Shown here: piece by piece, positions 7,119 to 13,296 of the stretch | Numbering within the stretch: position 1 is the stretch's first letter | Layout of the letters: every line of letters begins with the position of its first letter | Source of the DNA: JAYTJL01 sp964400155 | GTDB lineage: Bacteria > Patescibacteriota > Saccharimonadia > Saccharimonadales > UBA10212 | DNA: 24,231 nt | Reading direction: 5' to 3' | NCBI GenBank assembly: GCA_964400155.1 | Contig: CAYNSQ010000008.1 | Span: 1 to 24,231, forward strand | Program-made: the position numbers and the translations under genes | Notes under the pieces: generated by a model | Databases searched by the model: none | Seen by the model: the letters and a program-made list of their open reading frames with translations, nothing else | What the model was told of the DNA's origin: nothing

Positions 7119-8366
7119 CTATGCCAGGCTGTTTAATATTTCTTCTTTAGAAACTAACCTTAGTTCGTCTGAAAGCCTATTTTTTAATTCAAATCCGTAT
7201 TGTTCTAATGTTTTAGCACTTACAACTATTCTTTTCGGTAATCCCAAAAGGTCGGCGTCATTTAGTATGGCTCCCGCTCTTTCATCCCGATCATCATATA
7301 TTACCGAAATCCCTTTGTCTGTCAACTGTTGATATAGCTCGTCTGCGGCACTAACCACATCTTCTTCAGTGCCAAGCTTTGCCAAATATACTTTAAATGG
7401 CGAAACCGCCTCTGGCCAAACCAGGCCTTTTTCGTCAGCAAAGTGCTCTGCCAACAAACCAACAAGCCTTGATGGACCAATGCCATAGCTACCCATATAA
7501 ACTGGCTTTTGTGCACCATCTTGGTCCGTAAAATATAGTCCTAAGGGTTCTGAGAACCTTGTACCCAATGTAAATATGTTGCCAACTTCTACGGCTTTTT
7601 CTTCTATTAACTCATCACGCACTAGGCCTAAATCTGCCAAGACCTCATCTGTTAATACTTCTTGATTTATAGCAATCCGTTTTTCTTTATGAACAAATAT
7701 TGTGTCTTCACCGGCGTGGCTGAGGGTTTGAAATTCATGGCTAAATTTAGAAAAAGCACCGCCTGATGCAAAAGTCTTATAAGTAATATCCCCGATTCCA
7801 AGTCTTTCATACACTTTCATATAGCTAGCAGATATTCTTTCGTAAAAATTATCATGCTCAGCTTGGTCTTTACTGAATGAGTACAAGTCCTTCATAACAA
7901 ATTCACGTGATCGTAAAAGTCCATTTTTTGCTCTTAACTCATTGCGTAATTTGTTTTGAAATTGGTAAGTATACGAAGGTAAATCCTTGTACGAGTTAAT
8001 GAAGTGGGTCATCATGCGTGTCATTGGTTCTTCGTGGCTCCAAGCCAAGCCCAGCTCCCCTCCAGCTTGAAGTTCGGTCTTAAACCAAACATCAACCAGT
8101 TCATCATCCCAGCGACCGCTATTTTCCCATAATGCCTTTTCTTGCAAACTTGAAAGAATTAACTCTTGCCCACCGATGGCGTTCATTTCTTCACGGATAA
8201 TTTGAATTATATTATCCAAAACCATTTTGCCCAGAGGAAGATAGCTGTAAACGCCAGCCATTTCTTTGTGTACATAGCCAGCTCGAATCAGTAGCTGGGC
8301 ATTAAGCGCCGTTTCGTCAGCCGGTGCGTTATGTCTAGTTTTTACAAACAATTGCGATCTTCGCAT
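7119..8366 (-). CDS. proS: Prolyl-tRNA synthetase, short form without the editing insertion
   Basis: A class II synthetase of 415 residues. Visible elements are the N-terminal LIRAGYVHKEMAGVYSYLPLG region, motif 2 around LRSREFVMKDLYSF, motif 3 around YMGSYGIGPSRLVGLLAE, and a C-terminal anticodon-binding domain (from about residue 320, PFKVYLAKLG). Typical bacterial ProRS is ~570 residues because a ~180-residue INS domain that clears Ala-tRNA-Pro lies between motifs 2 and 3; here that stretch is only ~70 residues, so cis-editing is absent. It charges tRNA-Pro in the cytosol. It starts at ATG 8366 and is separated from the CPBP gene by a heptamer repeat. Confidence 0.95.
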   Translation of the reverse strand: MRRSQLFVKTRHNAPADETALNAQLLIRAGYVHKEMAGVYSYLPLGKMVLDNIIQIIREEMNAIGGQELILSSLQEKALWENSGRWDDELVDVWFKTELQAGGELGLAWSHEEPMTRMMTHFINSYKDLPSYTYQFQNKLRNELRAKNGLLRSREFVMKDLYSFSKDQAEHDNFYERISASYMKVYERLGIGDITYKTFASGGAFSKFSHEFQTLSHAGEDTIFVHKEKRIAINQEVLTDEVLADLGLVRDELIEEKAVEVGNIFTLGTRFSEPLGLYFTDQDGAQKPVYMGSYGIGPSRLVGLLAEHFADEKGLVWPEAVSPFKVYLAKLGTEEDVVSAADELYQQLTDKGISVIYDDRDERAGAILNDADLLGLPKRIVVSAKTLEQYGFELKNRLSDELRLVSKEEILNSLA

Positions 8367-8424
8367 AAGAATAGTTTACAGCTAAGCGCTTTCTCTTAAC
8401 AGTACCTTTATAAAACCAGCAACC

Positions 8425-8508
8425 AGTTATTAGTTATTAGTTAATAGTTTTTAGTTACCAGTTACCAGTTGTAAGTTATTATTTGTTAGTTATTAGTTGT
8501 TAGTTAAA
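8425..8508. repeat. Tandem 7-bp repeat, 12 units (AGTTATT-like)
   Basis: Twelve consecutive heptamers in register: AGTTATT, AGTTATT, AGTTAAT, AGTTTTT, AGTTACC, AGTTACC, AGTTGTA, AGTTATT, ATTTGTT, AGTTATT, AGTTGTT, AGTTAAA. The last unit runs through the CPBP protease stop codon. Variation falls mostly in the final three bases, as expected of slippage followed by drift. Possible role: spacer or protein-binding array; none is shown by the sequence. Confidence 0.85.
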
Positions 8509-9283
8509 AGATGACAATAAATGCGACTAAGTTGTTCAGCATATGTATCAACACTCCAGCGTAGATGGCTCCTGTCTTCTCCCTTTGTCTGACCAAAACT
8601 ATAGATAATATAAATGTTGTTAGAGCTGCTGCCCAGACAAGCGACTTACCTGTTCCGAATTCAAGATGAGCTACTGCAAAAACCAAACTAGTAATTAACA
8701 TCGATGGTAAATACTTCATTTTAGCGCGCAAGCCAGAATATAGATAACCTCGCATCACAACTTCCTCACCAATTGGTGCCAGTATCACCAGTGAAGCAAA
8801 GGCGAATAATTGATCATAGCTTGACTTAATATTCTCAAAACCAATATTTTGTTCTTGATCAAGGTTGATTGCCGGCACCAGCCAAGATGCAATACCAAGA
8901 ACAATTATTAAAATAACGTAGTAAGCTCCAAAACCCAACAAAGCATTTTTTAAATCAGCCCAAACCGGTTTTCTGCCTAGCCCGATACTAGAGAGTTTGG
9001 CTTTTTTGAATTTTACTACCAGCCAATAGACCATTCCTACTGCTAGTGCCTCAGCTATAAGTACAAATACAAACTGCGGACCGGCTTTTTCAAATAAATC
9101 GACAAAGTCTTTATTGCTGTTAAAACTAAATATAAGACTGGCAATAAGTCCAGCAACTATTTGACTTATAAAAAATATAGCAAGACTTGAAAAGAAAACT
9201 TCTAGTGGGCTACCTAGACCTGTTGAACTGTTTTTTTTAGCTTTGTCTAATTCCTGGCTAAAAAGTTTGATCGGATTTTTCAC
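8504..9283 (-). CDS. CPBP family intramembrane glutamic endopeptidase
   Basis: 259 residues with about seven to eight TM helices. The ABI/CAAX-protease core is present: EEVVMRGYLYSGLR (E173, E174, R178), FAVAHLEFG (H206) and LIHMLNN (H247, N250/N251). Relatives cleave prenylated or small peptides inside the membrane, or protect against self-made bacteriocins. It follows the site-2 protease by only 6 bp, so two membrane proteases are co-transcribed downstream of frr. The substrate is not predictable here; the stop codon lies inside the heptamer repeat. Confidence 0.9.
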   Translation of the reverse strand: MKNPIKLFSQELDKAKKNSSTGLGSPLEVFFSSLAIFFISQIVAGLIASLIFSFNSNKDFVDLFEKAGPQFVFVLIAEALAVGMVYWLVVKFKKAKLSSIGLGRKPVWADLKNALLGFGAYYVILIIVLGIASWLVPAINLDQEQNIGFENIKSSYDQLFAFASLVILAPIGEEVVMRGYLYSGLRAKMKYLPSMLITSLVFAVAHLEFGTGKSLVWAAALTTFILSIVLVRQREKTGAIYAGVLIHMLNNLVAFIVIF

Positions 9284-9289
9284 TGTTTG

Positions 9290-10459
9290 TTAATAAAACC
9301 GTTTGACATCTACTATGGTAATTAGCACTATCAGTAGCAACAAGAATGCCATTCCCATTCCTGTTAATTTTTCCTCAGTTGACTTACTTAACGGCTTTTT
9401 TAAAACCTTTCTAGAAAATAAAATCATTACCAATCTGCCACCGTCAAGCGCCGGTATTGGCAAAATATTCATAATTGCCAAAGTAAGTGAAATAATTGCA
9501 ATAATCCAGAATACAAAATTTATACCAAGACTTCCCGACCCCCATAAAATATTGACTATCGCCAGCGGTCCACCAACTTGTGACGTTGCCGCCTCTTGTC
9601 CGTTTTGTCGAGCAATTTGGTTACCAGTTACTGCACCGGCAACTAAAGAACCTAGTCCACTGAGTGCATTCCAGAGTCCTTGCCCAGTTAATACTACTAG
9701 TTGTCCGGTAAAGCCAACCGCCACAACAGGGGCACTCCAGGTACTACGATTTACTTCTAAATTAACCGGAACCAGACCCAGATACCCTTTTGGGTTATCG
9801 GTTTTTTTCGATGCTTCAACTTCGGCAGTAGACAGTAAGTTTGTCTTGCTTGTTACTGTTTTGCCCCCGCTTTTGTAGGTCATGGTGACTTTTTGGCCAG
9901 CAAGAGCATTGGTTGCATCAAATAGTTGATCAGAGGTATTTATAACATATGTCTTGTTACCATCAGACAGACTGAGTACTGTGTCACCCCTTTGCAAACC
10001 CGCTTTAGCAGCCGGAGAACCATTTTGTACCAAATCAGCCCTGACTTCTTGGCGTACTATTTTGCTATCCGATGGAACTGTAAATTGATTATCTATTAAC
10101 TTGGGAGTACCCATCCAAGCCACTACAGTTAAAAAGAATAGACCTACTAAAAGGTTCATAGTTACACCGGCTAACAATATTTTGCTTTTAGACCAAAGGC
10201 TGACCGACCCAAAACTACCTTTTTCTGTACTTGAATCGTTTTCGCCTTTGAGTTTTACAAATCCGCCGACTGGTAACCAGTTAATACTAAGCAATAGCCC
10301 TGATTTTAGACGTTTGCCCCACGCCCTGGGAGGCAGACCCAAGCCATATTCTTCTACATCTACTCCAGCACGGCGAGCAGCAATAAAATGTCCCCACTCG
10401 TGAACAAGCACCAGACAAACAAACAATATTATTGCCAGAATTGATAAGGGTAATTGCAT
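9290..10459 (-). CDS. rseP: Site-2 intramembrane zinc metalloprotease (RseP/RasP family, M50)
   Basis: 389 residues. The first TM helix carries the zinc motif HEWGH (20-24, followed by FIAARRAG), and the third zinc ligand lies in NILPIPALDGGRL (D339). A PDZ domain sits between, roughly residues 130-210 (LVQNGSPAAKAGLQRGDTVLSL). This is the usual four-TM M50 layout. Family members cut anti-sigma factors and remnant signal peptides within the membrane. It is 19 bp downstream of frr and 6 bp upstream of the CPBP gene, implying one operon. Confidence 0.94.
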   Translation of the reverse strand: MQLPLSILAIILFVCLVLVHEWGHFIAARRAGVDVEEYGLGLPPRAWGKRLKSGLLLSINWLPVGGFVKLKGENDSSTEKGSFGSVSLWSKSKILLAGVTMNLLVGLFFLTVVAWMGTPKLIDNQFTVPSDSKIVRQEVRADLVQNGSPAAKAGLQRGDTVLSLSDGNKTYVINTSDQLFDATNALAGQKVTMTYKSGGKTVTSKTNLLSTAEVEASKKTDNPKGYLGLVPVNLEVNRSTWSAPVVAVGFTGQLVVLTGQGLWNALSGLGSLVAGAVTGNQIARQNGQEAATSQVGGPLAIVNILWGSGSLGINFVFWIIAIISLTLAIMNILPIPALDGGRLVMILFSRKVLKKPLSKSTEEKLTGMGMAFLLLLIVLITIVDVKRFY

Positions 10460-10478
10460 TCCTAAATAGTATATCAGC

Positions 10479-11042
10479 CTAGACGGTCAAAATTTCTTGC
10501 TCTTTTGCTTTGGCCAGTTGGTCAACTTCTTCTTTTTGTTTGCTTACAAGTTCGTCAATTTGTTTTTCAAAACGCAGACGGTCATCTTTGGATATTTGCT
10601 TATCTTTTTCAGCTTGTTCTCCCACATGAAAGGCATCGTGACGGATTTGGCGGGCAGCAATAGAGTATTCTTCAACTTTTTGGCCTAGAACTTTGACCAT
10701 ATTCTGTCTGGTTTCTTGGGTAAGAGGTGGGATTTGGACTCGCACCACATGGCCATCGTCAGCCGGGTTTAGTCCCAAGGCTTGGTCATTTCTTATTGCA
10801 TCTGCTATAGCAGATAGATTATTAGGGTCAAACGGACTAATCTGTATCAGCTGGGCTTCTGGTGCGGTGATGCCGGCAACTGCCTTCAGAGGCATTGTTT
10901 GGCCATAAACTTCAACTGTGATGCCATCAACCATACTTGGGTGTGCCCGTCCGGTCCGCAATTTGGCTAATTCTTCTTTAAAATGCGCCGTGGCATTTGC
11001 TAATTTAGTTTTGGTTTGTTCTTGGACTTGTTGTGGATTCAC
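10479..11042 (-). CDS. frr: Ribosome recycling factor
   Basis: 187 residues, the standard length. Recognisable RRF stretches include LAKLRTGRAHPSMVDGITVEVYGQ and the C-terminal helix region RQIRHDAFHVGEQAEKDKQISKDD. With EF-G it splits the post-termination ribosome. The start is GTG at 11042, set by a strong AGGAGG six bases upstream. In many bacteria frr follows rpsB-tsf-pyrH; here rpsB-tsf lie 1.6 kb away on the same strand with the tiny-ORF island in between and no pyrH. Confidence 0.97.
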   Translation of the reverse strand: MNPQQVQEQTKTKLANATAHFKEELAKLRTGRAHPSMVDGITVEVYGQTMPLKAVAGITAPEAQLIQISPFDPNNLSAIADAIRNDQALGLNPADDGHVVRVQIPPLTQETRQNMVKVLGQKVEEYSIAARQIRHDAFHVGEQAEKDKQISKDDRLRFEKQIDELVSKQKEEVDQLAKAKEQEILTV

Positions 11043-11059
11043 TAGACGCCTCCTAAAGT

Positions 11060-11200
11060 CGGCTTAATATTCAATTTACAATTAACAATTTTCAATGAAT
11101 TTTCAATGAATAAATTATTCAAAACATTAATACATTCTCCATATGAGCATTCATTGAGCATTGGCGCTTGAGCATTGATCATTTGTTTATAGATTATATT
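11060..11200. repeat. Repeat-rich spacer upstream of frr and the tiny-ORF operon
   Basis: Contains a perfect 11-bp tandem duplication, TTTTCAATGAA at 11089-11099 and 11100-11110, and two copies of TTGAGCATTG (11154-11163 and 11168-11177). It shares words with the spacer at 925-1020. No ORF. It separates the divergent frr start (11042) from the plus-strand promoter at 11225. Confidence 0.6.
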
Positions 11201-11224
11201 CATATTTAAATAGTATACATCTGC

Positions 11225-11253
11225 TTGTTAAACTATGCATTTTGTTGTATTGT
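11225..11253 (+). promoter_or_regulatory. Promoter of the tiny membrane protein operon
   Basis: TTGTTA (11225-11230) and TATTGT (11248-11253) are spaced exactly 17 bp apart, placing the transcript start near 11260. The ~60-nt leader contains a 12-bp perfect palindrome (CGATGGCCATCG, 11269-11280) and a hairpin (11280-11301). Confidence 0.6.
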
Positions 11254-11279
11254 TTACCCTAGTTTAGACGATGGCCATC

Positions 11280-11301
11280 GTGCGGAGCTATAGTCTCGCA
11301 C
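11280..11301 (+). promoter_or_regulatory. Leader hairpin before the tiny-ORF operon
   Basis: GTGCG-AG (one bulged G) pairs with CTCGCAC around a 7-nt loop, followed by CTAATTTTG and then the ribosome site GAGAGG. The T4 run gives it an attenuator-like look. An alternative fold uses the overlapping palindrome 11269-11280, so two mutually exclusive structures are possible. Confidence 0.45.
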
Positions 11302-11319
11302 CTAATTTTGAGAGGAAAA

Positions 11320-11487
11320 ATGCTTGCCTCAGACACAATGCACTGGTTGCCTGCAATGCTAGCACTAGCAGTGGTAGTGGCGTTTGTCTGCGCGCCACTC
11401 GTCTCGTGGCTTAAGGAAGCCGGCCGATGCCGTTACAACGGCATCGACAAGCCATCCAAGCCAGCAAAGCGAGCATTCCCTGGCTAG
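11320..11487 (+). CDS. Tiny single-pass membrane protein 1 (55 aa)
   Basis: ATG at 11320 follows GAGAGG by 4 nt. Residues ~10-30 form one TM helix (LPAMLALAVVVAFVCAPLVS), followed by a basic tail with several Lys/Arg and prolines (DKPSKPAKRAFPG), which predicts an outside N-terminus and cytoplasmic tail. No family recognised. It is the first and longest gene of the island, and the only one with a long tail. Its GC-rich codons differ from the host genes on both sides. It could be a holin-like, toxin-like or complex-assembly peptide; nothing in the sequence chooses between these. Confidence 0.6.
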   Translation: MLASDTMHWLPAMLALAVVVAFVCAPLVSWLKEAGRCRYNGIDKPSKPAKRAFPG

Positions 11488-11505
11488 TACCACAGGTGGT
11501 AGTGT

Positions 11506-11580
11506 TTGCCACCGGCAAAGCTGACAATCCTTGCTCCCATCGTTCCAGCACTCGTAATCATCACATATTACGAGCGATAA
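11506..11580 (+). CDS. Tiny membrane peptide 2 (24 aa, TTG start)
   Basis: A TTG start at 11506 is preceded by AGGTGG at 11494-11499 (6-nt spacing), and an in-frame stop at 11500-11502 rules out a longer version. The product LPPAKLTILAPIVPALVIIT then YYER is one hydrophobic stretch with a charged end. It lies 18 bp after tiny protein 1. The evidence is position, ribosome site and hydrophobicity; it is short enough to be chance. Confidence 0.35.
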   Translation: MPPAKLTILAPIVPALVIITYYER

Positions 11581-11605
11581 AAAACGACAGAATTGGAGAT
11601 TTGCA

Positions 11606-11716
11606 ATGAAATACATCTTGGGTGGCCTTGCCACCTAAGCCATCGTCATCCTGACAGTCGTCAAGCACACCGGCACACATCATCTCGTATTCCCGCAACA
11701 CAACAAGGAGGATTAG
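11606..11716 (+). pseudogene. Tiny membrane protein 3, interrupted by an in-frame TAA
   Basis: ATG 11606 has a good GGAG 7 nt upstream. The frame reads MKYILGGLAT, then TAA (11636-11638), then AIVILTVVKHTGTHHLVF and on to TAG 11714-11716. Together the two halves make one 20-residue TM helix plus a charged tail, just like its neighbours. The end abuts the next gene (GTG 11719), whose AGGAGG lies in the last codons. So the 36-codon frame fits its slot and the TAA breaks it at codon 11. It may be a true nonsense mutation, a sequencing error or readthrough; alternatively only the 10-residue peptide is made. Confidence 0.5.
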
Positions 11717-11718
11717 CA

Positions 11719-11832
11719 GTGCGAGAAATTATGCTGGGCATTTTGATCTTGGCAGGGCTTGCCCTGGCTTGCTGTGTCATCTACCTCAACATCTGGGTCA
11801 AACCCAGACGGGGAAATCGCGACCAGTTCTAG
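11719..11832 (+). CDS. Tiny single-pass membrane protein 4 (37 aa, GTG start)
   Basis: The GTG at 11719 sits 8 nt after a near-perfect AAGGAGG, the strongest ribosome site in the island. An upstream in-frame extension exists, but its residues are unlike protein and overlap tiny protein 3. The product VREIMLGILILAGLALACCV then IYLNIWVKPRRGNRDQF has one TM helix and an Arg/Lys-rich tail. 25 of its 37 codons end in G or C, against 17 of 59 for the host-like gene at 19500. No family recognised. Confidence 0.6.
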   Translation: MREIMLGILILAGLALACCVIYLNIWVKPRRGNRDQF

Positions 11833-11850
11833 TACAGAAAGTAGGGCACG

Positions 11851-11934
11851 ATGAAGATGCTAGCAGGCTACATCCTTGCCTACCTGGTTGGATGGTTCGT
11901 CGGTCTTGGCCACAGAACAAGGCGCTACCGGTAG
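11851..11934 (+). CDS. Tiny single-pass membrane protein 5 (27 aa)
   Basis: ATG 11851 starts 18 bp after tiny protein 4 ends; a modest GTAGGG lies 4 nt upstream. The product is MKMLAGYILAYLVGWFVGLG then HRTRRYR: one aromatic/glycine-rich TM helix and a strongly basic cytoplasmic end. Same plan as its neighbours, no recognised family. It is short, so the call rests on operon context and a repeated design. Confidence 0.5.
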   Translation: MKMLAGYILAYLVGWFVGLGHRTRRYR

Positions 11935-11975
11935 TACTCAGAATGAAATCCTGCAGTCCCGAGAGGAGCTGAGAA

Positions 11976-12107
11976 GTGAAGAAGATGCTCTTTAAGTTGG
12001 CAATGGTCGGCACCATGATCGGCATCGGTTGGTTGTGGCGCGAACTTGCGCGCTCACTTGCGGAGGCCGAGCTCGATCTGATGAATGAGAACTACATCGA
12101 CAGATGA
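11976..12107 (+). CDS. Tiny membrane protein 6 (43 aa, GTG start)
   Basis: GTG 11976 is preceded by GAGAGGAG with 7-nt spacing. The product begins VKKMLFKLAMVGTMIGIGWL, one TM or amphipathic helix, and continues WRELARSLAEAELDLMNENY, an acidic amphipathic helix, unlike the basic tails of proteins 1, 4 and 5. 33 of 43 codons end in G/C. It is the last gene before the structured 3' region. The opposite tail charge could allow pairing with the basic tails (inference). Confidence 0.6.
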   Translation: MKKMLFKLAMVGTMIGIGWLWRELARSLAEAELDLMNENYIDR

Positions 12108-12116
12108 CTCAACCCC

Positions 12117-12185
12117 CAACCTCTCAGAAGTCCCAGGCAATTCGGCCTGGGCACCGACGCCCTTTGGAATAATTTCCTGAGGTTG
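12117..12185 (+). ncRNA. Structured 3' region of the tiny-ORF operon
   Basis: CAACCT-CAG (12117-12127, two bulged bases) pairs with CTGAGGTTG (12177-12185), closing a domain that holds hairpin CCCAGGC/GCCTGGG (12132-12151, 6-nt loop) and a short GGAA/TTCC hairpin. It comes 9 nt after the last stop and directly before the terminator. It may be a stabilising 3' UTR or a separate small RNA. Confidence 0.45.
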
Positions 12186-12187
12186 CT

Positions 12188-12230
12188 GCCCCGATAGAGC
12201 TTGGCCGCACCCCTGCTCTCGGGGCTTTTT
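12188..12230 (+). terminator. Intrinsic terminator of the tiny-ORF operon
   Basis: GCCCCGA..GAGC (12188-12200, two bulged bases) pairs with GCTCTCGGGGC (12215-12225) and is followed by TTTTT (12226-12230). The stem is strong with a proper U-run, so the operon ends here. Confidence 0.85.
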
Positions 12231-12304
12231 CATGTATTGAATTAGTTAGAGTTACTAATCTACAAAAATTATGAATTTTTCGTTTATACCTTCTTCGGAT
12301 TCAA

Positions 12305-12679
12305 TCAAAAACGGGCTAAGTCATCAGCCGTTTTTTTTAACTCCTTGGCTAAACTTAGTTTTTCATAAGCCTTTGAATTTAGACGATCTGCCTCAATAAA
12401 ATTACGACCGGCAGCGTACGCCGTTCCAATTGCACCTATCACAAATATAGTACTATTAGTGTTTACCGAACCGGACAATATATCACCTGTCTGCACTTCA
12501 TGTGTAACAGCCGATACACCAGCAATTAGTGCTCCAATTGAATAACCCACGCTTCGCACAGCAGAAAATCTTGCATGTTCCCTGTCTTCTTCTGCAGATA
12601 AAGTTAGCCTATCAGCCCAAAGCAGTCGCCTGTTTATACTGGCTTCTAGACCTCCAAAGTGTTCTTCTGGATCTGACAT
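12305..12679 (-). CDS. Small two-TM membrane protein of unknown function, downstream of tsf
   Basis: 124 residues, no recognised family. An acidic N-terminal helix with a dense charged stretch (LTLSAEEDREHARFSAVRS) leads into two TM segments, about residues 47-63 (YSIGALIAGVSAVTHEV) and 76-92 (TIFVIGAIGTAYAAGR), then an amphipathic charged C-terminal helix (KAYEKLSLAKELKKTADDLA). Both ends are probably cytoplasmic. It starts 16 bp after the tsf stop on the same strand, so it is probably the last gene of the rpsB-tsf operon. Its base composition matches the host, unlike the island beside it. An AT-rich hairpin (AAAAATT-CAT-AATTTTT) follows the stop. Confidence 0.7.
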   Translation of the reverse strand: MSDPEEHFGGLEASINRRLLWADRLTLSAEEDREHARFSAVRSVGYSIGALIAGVSAVTHEVQTGDILSGSVNTNSTIFVIGAIGTAYAAGRNFIEADRLNSKAYEKLSLAKELKKTADDLARF

Positions 12680-12695
12680 CTAGAAAAGTTCTTGT

Positions 12696-13295
12696 TTATG
12701 CGGTTTCGCCAAGCTCAAAACGAGCCATACGACGAATTACAATATTTTCGCCGAGTTTGGCAATGTGTTCTTTGACATATTCACCAACTGAAATGTCAGG
12801 ATTCTTTATAAATGGTTGTTCTAGTAGACATCGTTCTGCAAAATATTTGCTCACTTGACCATCCACAATTTTTGCCACCATATCAGCTGGTTTGCCTTCT
12901 GCTTTGGCTTTGTCTTTAAATTCAGCTTCTATACTACTTTTGTCGGCTTCATCAACCGAATCGGTGCTGACAAATTCTGGGTTTGCAGCAGCTACGTGCA
13001 TAGCTATGTCTTTGACTAACTCCTTAAATTCATCTGTTTTAGCAACAAAATCTGTTTCGCAGTTAACTTCTACCAAAACTCCGATTCGTCCGTCATGGTT
13101 GTAAGTACCCACGAGTCCGGCACGAGCTTCACGCTCACCACGCTTCTCGGCTTTTGTTAGGCCCTTCTTACGCATAGCTGCCAGTGCCGCATCAAAGTCA
13201 CCCTTTGACTCAACAAGTGCCTGCTTAGCATCGGTAATGCCGACTCCGGTTAGTTCTCTAAGTCTTTTTACGTCGTCTAGAGTAAAATCTGCCAT
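12696..13295 (-). CDS. tsf: Translation elongation factor Ts
   Basis: 199 residues, the short form of EF-Ts (about 190-300 in bacteria). The N-terminal UBA-like domain has KRLRELTGVGITDAKQAL, and the core begins with GVLVEVNCETDFVAKTDEF, the family signature. The C-terminal part (KYFAERCLLEQPFIKNPDISVGEYV) is normal. It exchanges GDP for GTP on EF-Tu. Its ATG comes 1 bp after the rpsB stop, with GAGGT 11 nt upstream inside rpsB; the genes are co-transcribed. Confidence 0.97.
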   Translation of the reverse strand: MADFTLDDVKRLRELTGVGITDAKQALVESKGDFDAALAAMRKKGLTKAEKRGEREARAGLVGTYNHDGRIGVLVEVNCETDFVAKTDEFKELVKDIAMHVAAANPEFVSTDSVDEADKSSIEAEFKDKAKAEGKPADMVAKIVDGQVSKYFAERCLLEQPFIKNPDISVGEYVKEHIAKLGENIVIRRMARFELGETA

Positions 13296-13296
13296 T

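Noticed and set aside
9303..9878. 191-residue plus-strand frame opposite rseP
   Set aside because: Antisense shadow: the minus-strand frame has the HEWGH, PDZ and LDGG motifs.
11365..12025. Longer frames in the tiny-ORF island (minus 11365-11634, plus 11427-11609, plus 11593-11832 full length, plus 11769-11972, minus 11798-12025)
   Set aside because: They read as low-quality protein (many Cys/His/Arg, no hydrophobic design), lack ribosome sites and overlap the ordered short frames; only the C-terminal 37 codons of 11593-11832 are kept, from GTG 11719.
11060..12240. Transposon or insertion sequence carrying the GC-rich island
   Set aside because: No transposase, integrase or matching terminal inverted repeats are visible, and I found no target-site duplication at the edges.
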